DNA from: Nannochloropsis oceanica
Taxonomy: Eukaryota; Sar; Eustigmatophyceae; Eustigmatales; Monodopsidaceae
DNA length: 64,000 nt
Reading direction: 5' to 3'
Assembly (NCBI GenBank): GCA_004519485.1
Contig: CP038114.1
Span: 1-64,000 of the forward strand
Part shown: piece by piece, positions 46,005 to 55,746 of the stretch
How the letters are laid out: each line of letters starts with the position of its first letter
Numbering within the stretch: position 1 is the stretch's first letter
The notes under the pieces: generated by a model
Told to the model about the DNA's origin: nothing
The model's database searches: none
Seen by the model: the letters and a program-made list of their open reading frames with translations, nothing else
Program-made: the position numbers and the translations under genes

Positions 46005-46765
46005 AAAGGGAGGGAGAGAAGACTGGAAGAAAGAAGAAAGGGGATAATAAATAACGAGGAATAATTAATAATTTTAAAATAAGACGATAAGAAAATGGGG
46101 CGGGGGTGGGGGAGGGGGGGCGGAGAAACAACAATTTGTAAGAAGAAATTGAGACAGGCGTGTATCATCAAGGAATGCCGAAATACTTTGAAATCTTTCG
46201 CGATTCGTTTGTCTCATGGCTAATTCTCATTGTGTCATGTGCCTTGAGCCTCTAGGTGCTGTCCGCGTTTTGCCCACCATCCTGGTCTCGGCACTTTTGC
46301 TCCCTGAAAACGCCTTTTCACACATCCACGCCGCCCTTGCATTGCGCTGCCGTCGTTTTTCATCCTTCCTTGTATCTGTTTGACAGTGTGCAGAGTGCGC
46401 ACGCTCACATTCGCCGAGCTTCCATCGTAAAATACTCATCTTCCTCCATAGTGTGCGGCCTGCAGTCGTCAGCGGCCTGGCTTCTGGCCGCACACTGGGG
46501 GTCTCGCGTCTTTGTTCCTCCTGGATTTATTGTCTTCATCGGTATGAGACACTCACTGATGAGATTGAACGCAATTAAGAACATATGGCATAATGTTTGT
46601 GTGGCTAGTGGATATATGTTCCCGTTCTATTCCCTCTTTGTGGTGTATGGATTATCTCTGCTGTAGCGCTTACGCTTCTATGAGATCATTCGTTGTTCGT
46701 ATGTATGGATTCTTTATTATACATGTGACCCTAGCATTAACAATTTGACACAATAAATGGGGCAC
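46005..46765. other. Convergent 3' intergenic region
   Basis: Between the ends of aminopeptidase P (plus) and the OXLD1-like gene (minus). It is AT-rich after the stop (46045-46090). The ORFs present have no recognisable motif. Confidence 0.45.
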
Positions 46766-47408
46766 TCAGTCATCATCTTTCCTCCCTTTTACTCGTGCTG
46801 GTATCGAGGACTTCGCAGCTACTGCTGCTGCTGCTGCTACAGCTTCTGGTTCACACGCCCCCATCGTCTCTCCCTCTCCGCGTCCCTCCTTATCGATTAA
46901 AACTTTTGTTATTGCTGCTGCTGTTGCTGCTACTATATCCTCCACCTGAGCCTTTGCTCGTTTGTAATCCTCTAGTCTTTCCCAGTATTCAATCCACACG
47001 CAGTCGTCGCAGCCTGCAGAAGGGGGGGAGACGGAAGGAGGGAGGGAAAGAAACAGCGAAGGAATGATTGTGCATTGAGTCTGTCTGTTTGATGTTCTCC
47101 AGATTCTCTCGCACTCTTTTGGCCAAAAAATAATCCAAAAGTGGAAGGACACCATATGATAGTGTCTACTTCGCTGATCCTTTTCTCCTGCATCCCTCTT
47201 CAAATCCTGGCAAAAGCTTACCATTCCCACAGCATTCCGACTCGCCTGGCGGTTCCGGCTCGCCGCCCGCCAGCAATTCCTCTCTTGACGCGGACAGCGG
47301 TGATTGTAATGACGGGTGTGTGATTTCGGAAGAAGCACAGGAAGATGAGGACGAGAATGAGGACGAGGACGAAAAGTGCGCCAACGCAAGCCGCCCGCAG
47401 GCAGACAT
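46766..47408 (-). CDS. Oxidoreductase-like domain protein (OXLD1-type), probably mitochondrial
   Basis: Two minus-strand exons, 47222-47408 and 46766-47013, give 144 residues. The splice joins PEPPGESECCGNG to CDDCVWIEYWERLEDYKRAK, rebuilding the family hallmark: a proline-rich lead-in, CCGxGCxxC, VWxEYWE and a charged helix. The four cysteines are split by the intron and complete only after splicing, which supports the model. The family (Pfam Oxidoreductase-like) includes human OXLD1, a mitochondrial protein of poorly known function. The first residues (MSACGRLALAHFSSSSSF) would suit a mitochondrial leader. The open frame continues upstream to a Met at 47792, so a longer N-terminus is possible. 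The C-terminal half is Ala-rich from GCA/GCT repeats and ends in a basic-acidic tail. Confidence 0.87.
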
Positions 47409-48224
47409 TAGTTTTGGTCTGATCCCTTGCAGCAACTGCACTTTGCTGACATTGTGTCCTCTTGCATTCGTCCGCAATGGCAATGGCAGTGGCGGCAGCG
47501 GCCCTTGTCGTGGCCTTTTTCTCCTGTTGCCATTGCTGACCACATTGCTTTGGGTCGCCGCGGTGGAAATGTTGGTGGTGGCTGGCCGCGGGAAGACCCC
47601 AAAAAGCCACCGCAGTCCTCCTTTTACGGCCGCCAGCCTTGTATGGTGTGAGCCCGTCTTGTGATGTGCAGAGCCAAGGGGCAGGGATCGTGGCTGTTTG
47701 TGTCCTGGGAAGGAGGGAGCGAGGGAAAGCGGGGAATTTAGGGGAAGTCTCGACAGTGCTTTTGGACACCCCAATCTAGCTTGGAAGCACATGCCACTGG
47801 GCCCTCAACTACGAATAAACACAGACTACTTACACTGACTGTGTCACAATGAGAAAGCCATGCAGCCCCTAAAAGCACAAATCAAAAAGGAAACAAACGC
47901 TGGCTTCTGGCGAGTCTTTGGGCCTATCTGTCGTCAGAGGCAGCGACTTCGCCACCGAGAATGAAAAGATGAAATCTCGTGCGTCAATGCGACATGCCTA
48001 TCATTATCATTGATGCATGGCTAGCATCTCTGACCCTTAAGTATAACACGCCTGGCCATAACCTGCCGCTCATATCTTATCACATCTATCCCACACATCA
48101 AGATAGGACGAAGACGACGGACGGCAACAAGAGGAAATAAGTTTGTGATACCTATTCGCCACCTCGCACGTCTGTGCAAGTCTCCTCCCCCAAGCTTGTG
48201 CGGGCGTCTCGAGGATCGGCAAAT
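47409..48224. other. Divergent intergenic region
   Basis: About 800 bp between the OXLD1-like gene (minus) and the ABCB-type transporter (plus). It is shorter if the upstream Met at 47792 is used. No further gene is seen. Confidence 0.45.
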
Positions 48225-51200
48225 ATGCAACGACGACTGCCACTACTGCCACAGATCCTGCCGCTGCTCCTGGCGGCACTGTTTCTGGTGGCAACGCCGG
48301 CCAGTGCATTGGGAAGGAGAAGATCGGCGGCGTTGTCGGGTACGTGAATCTATGTGGCAAGCATGCGCGCTGCCTGCATGACATCCGCTGGATGGTCCTG
48401 GTCTTTTCCATGATATTTTCATCTCGCTGGGACAGATGTGTCGGCTGTTTAAGTCCAGGGTCTCGTTGTTCTATCGTTTCTATCCCTCTCCGATCGATCC
48501 ATCCGATCTCCCCCTCCCTCGATCTGGACACCTCCCTCCCTCATATTCTTCCCCCGTCGCTACCATGTATCCTATTCTTGGCTAACCCACTTTTTAACTC
48601 TCCTTTCCTAGCCTTCTGTTACACTGTGCCTCTCGGTCGCAGGCTGTGGCTCCGTCCCTTCGGCCCTCACCCCGTCGGGCTTTACAAAGCGAGCGACGAC
48701 GACGTCGCCTCCCCCTTCAGCAACACCTCTCCCAACTCTCCCTCCCTCTCCTCCCCTTCCTCCTCTTACTCCTCTTCCTCCTCCTCCTTCTCCTCTTCCT
48801 CCTTCTCCTCCTCCCTCTCCTCCTCATTGCCATTACAGCCCTTCTCCTTCCCTACTTCCTCCTCTGCTGCGTCTGCTGCTGTTTCACTGCCGTATGTGCA
48901 TATAGACGAAGCAGCTCACCCCTTGCGGCATCGCTCCCTCCGTCGTTCCTTCTCCTACTTCTGCAATCGAGTTCGGACAATCTTTTCCTCCTCTTCCTCC
49001 AGTACCAGCAACAGCACCGCCGCGTCCTCCATCCCTTCCTCCCCTTCCTCCACCTCTCCCTCTGTCTGGCCCCGCCTGAAAGAGATCTCCAAACCAGAAG
49101 TCCCTCTGTTGTGCCTGAGCGCGCTAGCCCTATTAATCGCGGCTGCCGTAGAGGTATCCCTCCCCCATTACTCCTCGCAAGCGCTCAGCGCCATCCTGCA
49201 AGATAAGGGAAGGCCGGTGTTTTTCAAGGCCGTTGCAAGGGTCTTCCAACTAGGTGCGTTGCCCTGCCTTCTCCTCCTCCTTCTCGCTTCCTCCTCCTTT
49301 TGGGATTGGTCATTTTTTCTTCTCTCTCTCGTTGCTCTGAGGTGTGTGCCTCTATCTTCATCTTTGCCTATGTGTCTCTTTTGGGGGATGCTTATTTCAC
49401 ATCCTTCCCCCTCCCTCCCTCCCTCCCTCCCTCCCTCCCTCCCCCCCTCCCTCCCCAGGGGTCCTCGCGGCTATTACCACCGGGGTGAGAGGGCTGTGCT
49501 TCGGTTTGGCCGGCACCCGTATCGTGTGTCGTCTGCGTCATGCTTTGTTCAAGGCCTTACTGCAGCAGGTAGGGAGGGAGGGAGGGAGGGAGGGAGGGAA
49601 GGGTTTCGAGAGCAAGTAGGGAGAGAATCAACCAGCTGACCCTCCCCCCCACACTCCTCCCTCCCTCCCTCCCTCCCTTCTACCCTCCGTCCTCTCCCAG
49701 GAAATCGCCTTTTTCGACCAAAACCAGAGCGGGGACCTGACGAACCGTCTCACGTCTGATTGCAGCAAGATTAGCAACGTGGTGTCCCTTAATATCAACA
49801 TATTACTGCGGCAATCCATCCAGCTCCTGGGCGGGCTTGTTTACCTCTACCGCCTGCATCGGCTGATGGCCGTGGTGACTGGGATGGGCCTCAGTGTCCT
49901 CTTCGTCATTACCGGCCTTCATGGACGGTACAATCGCGCAATGGGTAAGCCTGCCTTCCTTCCTTCCCTCCCTCCCTCCCTCCCTCTCCCCTTTCTTCCT
50001 TTCATGGTCTTACTGCGGCGGTGGTAATAAATAGATACCTGCGATGTAGGCGGTCATCCTTCTCTCCTTTCTTTCCCCCCTCTCCTTTTTTGGGTCGCCG
50101 CTGGAGCCTCCTTGTCTGTCAATTCCATGCCCTCGCTCACTCCTTCCTTCTCTCCCTTCCCCCCTCCCTCCCCCCCCCCCCCCAGGCAAACAAATCCAAG
50201 ACTCCCTCGCTTCCTCTAACGCCGCCGCCGGCTCCTCCCTCTCTCTGATTCGCGTCGTCCGCACGCACGTGGGAGAAAGCAGGGAGCTGGAGCAATACGA
50301 TCAGGCCCTGCTCAAGACGCTCGACAGTATGGAGGCGCACGACTTTGGCTACGGTACGTGGCCCTCCCTCCCTCCCTCCCTCTATCCTCTCAGCATCTCC
50401 GGGGGAAATGACCGGAGCCCTACTGACTCCCTCTTCTTCCCTTCCTCCCTTCCTTCCTCCCTCCCTCCCTCCCTCCCTCCCTCCCTCCCCTCCCTAGGCG
50501 CATACCGCCTGTCTGTCCGTTTCGCCCAGACCGGCCTCCTAACGGCTGTCCTCGCTCTAGGTTGGCGTCTCACTACCGCGAGCGGCATGAGCATGGATCA
50601 GCTCACGAGTGCTTTGTTCTATGTCCAATTCGTCATGGGCGCCAGCTTCGACGTCTCGGACCAGTACAGCCGGATTCAGGAGGCCCTGGGGAGTGCTACG
50701 CAGGTAGGTATGACCTCTTTCCCCCCTTCCCTCCCTCCTTTATTCTGTTCCTTCCTCCTTCTCTTTCGTCGTCCTTCTGAGCCCTCGCTTTATCTCCTCC
50801 AAAGTGTATTACTGCTCACACACCTCTTACCCTCATCCTCATTTTCCTCCCTCTCTCTCTCCCTCCCTCCCTCCTATGATACAGGTGTTCGCCCTCCTCG
50901 ATCGCATCCCCGCCCTGTCCGTCAAGCCCGTCCCTCCATCATCCTCCTCCTCCTCCTCCTCCTCCTCCTTCTCCGCCTCCTCAGACGTCCTTCCCACCCC
51001 TCCCACCGAGGAAGGCTCCTCCATCTCTTCCTTCCTCCCTTCTTCCCCCTCCTCCATCTCTACGGGCGCAAGCATCGTCTTCTCGAACGTTTCCTTCACT
51101 TACCCCCTGAGACCCTTCACCCCTATCCTATCTTCCCTCCACCTCGTCATCCAGCCTGGACAGCGCGTGGCCATCGTGGGGGCCTCGGGTGGAGGGAAGA

Positions 51201-52504
51201 GCACTTTGTTGCGTCTCTTGTCGCGGCAATACGACCCGGATGGTGGCACTATATACTTAGGTGTGGAGGGAGGGAGGAGTGAAGGGGAGAGTACTGATGT
51301 TTTTCCTCCTCATTAATGAAGCTTCCGTATGCTCACCCACGCCCTCCCATCCCTCTTTCCTTCCCTCCTCCCCCCCCCCCCTCCCCACAGATGGCCGGGA
51401 CATAACTACTTTCACCCAAAAAGAGCTTTCCGACAAGGTCGCCACGCTCAGTCAGGAGCCTCCATTAATGCGTACGTGCCCTCCCGTTCTTCCTCCCTCC
51501 CTCCCTCCCTCCTTCCCTCCCTCCCTCCCTCCAGCCCCCCTTCCTTCCCTCCCTTTGTTTTGGGTTTCATGTCAAGTCTTCTTCTCTCCTCCTTTCTCAT
51601 CGGTCCCTCCATCCTTGCCTCCCTCCCTCCCTCCCTCCCTCCCAGCCATCTCCATCAAAGAGAACATTGCTTATGGGCTCCCACCTGACACCTACACCCA
51701 CGCCGACGTTGAAGCGGCCGCTCATTCCGCCAACATCCACTCCTTCATCACTTCCTTGCCTGAAGGATTTGACACTGTGATTGGGGAGGGCAGTGTGGGT
51801 CTGTCTGGAGGCGAGAAACAGCGGGTGGCCATTGCCAGGGCCTTGATGCGGAAACCTGAGGTAGGGAGGGAGGGAGGGAGGGAGGGAGGGAGGTAGTGGA
51901 GAGACAGTGGGTCCTTACTCGAGAACACCAATGCGGGGAAAATCCAGACGTAGGCATCCAGCGACCGAAAATTAGATTCCCTTCTTTCTGATATTTCGCC
52001 TTTCTGTCCACGTTTGCACTTTCTTCCTGTCTCTCGCTCTGCTTCTGACGAACGCCTCTTTTTCGCTCCCCTGCTTTCCCTGCCTCGATGCAACGCCCAC
52101 AGGTCCTTCTACTGGACGAACCCAGCTCTGCCCTTGATCAGACGTCTCAAGCCATCGTGCAGGCCGCATTAGAACGAGCAGCGGAAGGGAGAACGACATT
52201 GATCATCGCGCATGTACGTAGGGAAAGCAGGAGGGAGGGTGGGGGGGAGGGGAAGGATAAAGTAACGCATAAACTATGGACATTGATACTCATCCTAGAC
52301 TCGCTTCCCTTCCTCTTTCTTCCTTTTTCCATTCCTTCCCAGCGATTGAGCACCGTTGAATCTTGTGACTCGATCATCGTGCTCAAGAACGGCGCAGTTG
52401 TGGAGCGGGGGACGCATGCCGATCTTTTGGCGAAACAGGGGGTATACGCTGCCTTCCGGGCGCAGCAGCTCATTTCCCAACAAGCCAATGGGGTAGAGAT
52501 ATAG
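48225..52504 (+). CDS. ABCB-type half ABC transporter with plastid leader
   Basis: Eleven exons, all in phase: 48225-48339, 48612-49253, 49459-49568, 49701-49944, 50186-50353, 50498-50703, 50885-51260, 51391-51471, 51646-51860, 52103-52213 and 52343-52504; 809 residues. Exon 1 is a signal peptide ([20 protein letters not shown]); the splice then gives ALSAF, close to the ASAF motif that sends proteins on into secondary plastids. One membrane domain follows ([50 protein letters not shown]). The ATPase has Walker [10 protein letters not shown] (594-602), Q-loop LSQEP, signature LSGGEKQR (700-707), Walker [13 protein letters not shown] and the His switch at 756 (LIIAHRLST). It resembles TAP and ABCB half transporters, which pair to export peptides or metabolites. 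Ser-rich runs sit in exon 2 and in the linker before the ATPase. Confidence 0.93.
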
Positions 52505-53400
52505 GGTTCTGGATTAGTCATGTGACCATAAGCAGAGAGGGAACCGGAGACTGGAGAGAGAGAAGAAGGACATGCATGCGGATCGTTTGATGAAAGAAAT
52601 TTGGGGCATTAGCCACTGCTTTGTCGCGCGCATGGAAGTTGTCTGATACAGTGTTTAGGCAGCTATGCAAATTGGTGACTTGGTAGAGTGGTTGGTGTGA
52701 GGACTAGTGAGTAAGCGAGGCGAGTGATCGCCTGCGTGATTGGAAGATAGACAGGGATGCAAATAAGATAATGCAGAAAGGTGTCGGGGCTTCAGGAGGG
52801 ATGAAAAAGATGTGGTTGGAAGGCGTTGTGATGTATTGAGAGCAAATCGACAGGAGTATGCAGGCGTTAGGATTTAAAATCCATTTTTAGCAGGATGAGG
52901 AAGGTTAGGCTAAGTTATAAAGGGAGATGCAATGTGTGTGCGCGAGCGAGGGTGTGTATCGGCTTATAACAGTTTTGAGGGCGGAGAGCAGGTAACGCCT
53001 TTTTGAAAGAGATCTTGGCTTCACCCGCCAGGGTTAGGATTGGTTTTTGTATCATATAGGATTTTTTTCCATCAATGAGGTTAGACAAAGAAAAGAAGGG
53101 TCGGAAGTAGAAAGAATCCAAACAGAGTACATAAAACATGGGGACGTTATGGTGGGAGTGTGTACTTACAAACGAGCATCTAAACTAATCACCCACACTG
53201 GGACGCTTGCGATCTCGGGAACTCCGATGATAGACCAAAAAATAAAAGAGCGACGATTGGAACGCATAGATCATGGATCAGTTTTTCTTCACATATGTGT
53301 GTGTTCATATGTCTACATCTGTTTTGAAGCGCTGCCTTCCACGATCTCATTTTTCGCGTCCTTGTTGTATCCCTCATGTTTTACTCGTATCTCCCTGTGC
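52505..53400. other. Intergenic, no gene recognised
   Basis: Downstream of the ABCB-type transporter; no domain or splice-linked exons seen. Confidence 0.45.
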
Positions 53401-53403
53401 GCC

Positions 53404-53408
<5 letters not shown>

Positions 53409-53483
<75 letters not shown>
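53409..53483. repeat. (TC)n microsatellite
   Basis: About 37 uninterrupted TC units. It ends immediately before AAAACTTACATAATTTTCTG, a sequence shared with the ends of the foldback element at 54275-54686. Confidence 0.95.
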
Positions 53484-53484
<1 letters not shown>

Positions 53485-53600
53485 AAACTTACATAATTTT
53501 CTGTGTAGGCCGTCCCCGTCGACATTTAGCTTAAGGTTGACATTACGGAAAACCATGTAAGTTTTTGGTTCTTTTCATTTCTTTTGGGTTTCCATCACTA
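53484..53600. repeat. Diverged ends related to the foldback element
   Basis: AAAACTTACATAATTTTCTG (from 53486) matches the right end of the foldback element with one or two changes. A second stretch from about 53547 (GGAAAACCATGTAAGTTTTTGG) matches the left end more weakly, in the opposite orientation. This looks like remnants of one or two older copies of the same family. Confidence 0.55.
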
Positions 53601-54274
53601 TCATGTGATCCACGCATTCACATACAATGATCGGGTACGTGAGATCACGCCGTGTGCAGTGTATCGCTCGATCGCACAGTGCCTGAACCGCGACGGTCTC
53701 GCCTTTATCCGTTTGCCACCGGCATGATGGCATCTAATATAGCTGCGACTGGTATACGACTTATTGCCCACAACCGTCTACATTGGGAACCAGCCCTTGC
53801 GAGCGCACTTGTCGCTGATGACCACAATGAAGTCCCATCCATCTTCGCTCGTCCCTCGCTCACCGGCCAAATAATTGCATGTCATATACGCCACCGGTGG
53901 CGGTTTTCCAAAACCCATGGTTTCGCATATTCAAAGTGCTTTTGCTAGGGATAGAGCCATTGTCCAAAGCCGCGACAGTCATGCCTGGGACCTAGACGAC
54001 ACATTACGGGAGCTCGATGGTCAAGTGATGCCCACCTTGGGAGGGATGTCAATAAAATGAGAATAAAAATGAGCGATTATATCTATGACAAATCTTACCA
54101 AAAGCCCAACAACTTTCGAAGCACTGCATGTTGCAAGCACAGCCACCCTCTAGATAAGCAGACTTCACACTCGCCCTTTTCTCCTCCCGCCCTTTCCTTA
54201 GACAAGTACACGAGCGACAGTCCCCTCTATTAACCCTTCTTGATACTTCCAAACGCACCATGACACGGATGAAT
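53601..54274. other. Intergenic, no gene recognised
   Basis: Contains a 98-codon ORF (53652-53948) that has no recognisable motif. It lies between the two sets of foldback ends and could be part of a decayed larger element, but nothing in it looks like a known transposase. Confidence 0.4.
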
Positions 54275-54686
54275 GGACTATACAGAAAGTTATGTAAGTT
54301 TTTTGCTATTTTTACTTTTTTGTTGTTTTAATCACCATAACTAGCCTTGTCACCGGCATAAAGACATCTCCTTCTATCATATTTTGAGCACCAAAATAAG
54401 CCCGCCCCGCATGACGGGGAAGCTGCCGGCATCAGGCCACTGGCGTTTTCGCGGGACGATGACGCCATCCCGCTCTAAACAAGCCGCTCCTTTGGCTGCC
54501 GGTCATCCCGCACCAACGAGTGGGACTGATGCCGGCAGCTTCCCCGTCATGCGGGGCGGGCTTATTTTGGTGCTCAAAATATGATAGAAGGAGATGTCTT
54601 TATGCCGGTGACAAGGCTCGTTATGGTGATTAAAACAACAAAAAAGTAAAAATAGCAAAAAACTTACATAACTTTCTGTATAGTCC
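54275..54686. mobile_element. Foldback/MITE-like element with 161-bp inverted arms
   Basis: The left arm 54275-54435 and the right arm 54526-54686 are inverted copies with a single visible mismatch (ATAACTAGCC against ATAACGAGCC). The arms start GGACTATACAGAAAGTTATG and flank a 90-bp loop that itself pairs partly (ACTGGCGTTTTCGCGGGA against the opposite side). There is no coding capacity, as in a non-autonomous DNA transposon or foldback element. No clear target-site duplication is visible next to the arms (AAT on the left, GTA on the right). The near-identity of the arms suggests a recent origin or arm-to-arm conversion. Confidence 0.85.
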
Positions 54687-55746
54687 GTACGGTTTATGTT
54701 ATTTTTGGTGTTTTTGTATTGATTAACACGCTTCGCGCTTTGATGATTCAGAAGTGAAAAATACCAAGCACTTATACTACAGAGTCATAACTTTGCCTAT
54801 CACATCCACTTCTTGAAAGGTAGCATGTTGAGCGTGTACCTGCTTTCTTCGCACAGCCCATTCCATTGATCACAGCGACATGACTGTGGACTTGGGCGCA
54901 GGTCTCAACGATGCGGAGTTCCATGCCGCCAAGATGGAGAGCAATTCACGGCCATCGACGGGTGGAGATAGGAGGATAAAAAGGAGGTTTCGAGCGTACA
55001 AAATGCGAGCCTCAGTATTGCTTAGATGAGCAATGATACCACGATTCGATATATCCACATGCAGATGACCGGTGTCTCGCCTATCATGGTAAGGCATTCT
55101 ATATTTTCTAGAGTGGTGGTGCGGATGGGGGGTTAAACAGAACGGCTAGCAAATTTTCGATATTTACTTCGATGGTACAGGTTCTTCTTTTTGCTGGGGA
55201 GGAGCGGGAAGGAAAATGCGTGGACCTCATGCTTTCACAGTAGGAGGGGGGCTTACTTGGTTTGGTTTTGGCTGTCGAGGCTAGCCGCCCACATGCTGAC
55301 TCGATGCCAGATTTTTGCCTATGGCTTGATGAAAAACGTAGCTATTCTTAATCGCGACCAGAAAATGGTTGGAAACATCCGCTATCACTGGATTGACCCT
55401 CGCAAAACGATCTCCGCACTGTGGCGGCATTGCGTCCTGTAGCGGCAGTCGCCCATTTGAAGGCGCTCACAACAAACACCATCTCACTCATTTTTTTTAT
55501 TTTCCTCGCCTCGTCCCTCATTTGCTTCCTTGCTTATGCAATTTTGGAGAGATAGACACTTCCAATTAGCCAGATGTACAGACAGACTGCTCTTATATCT
55601 CACTGCACACAACCTACATGCCATAGGTGAAGCGGAGCGCAGGATTGGAGCAGGACGTAGCTGTCTTCTTCCTGCGTGCCAGCATCAACATCATCGCTAG
55701 CCGCCTCAACAACACACGGGACCCCTCCACACGTACATACCACACA
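54687..55746. other. Intergenic, no gene recognised
   Basis: Upstream of the guanylate-kinase-like fusion gene. A frame running into the leader ORF starts at 55627, but the signal-peptide Met at 55747 is preferred as the start. Confidence 0.45.

Noticed and set aside
52670-52760. Possible tRNA (GGTAGAGTGGTTGG resembles an A box)
   Set aside because: No matching B box or cloverleaf arms downstream.
53652-53948. 98-codon ORF between foldback-related ends, possible transposase remnant
   Set aside because: No catalytic or DNA-binding motif can be recognised.
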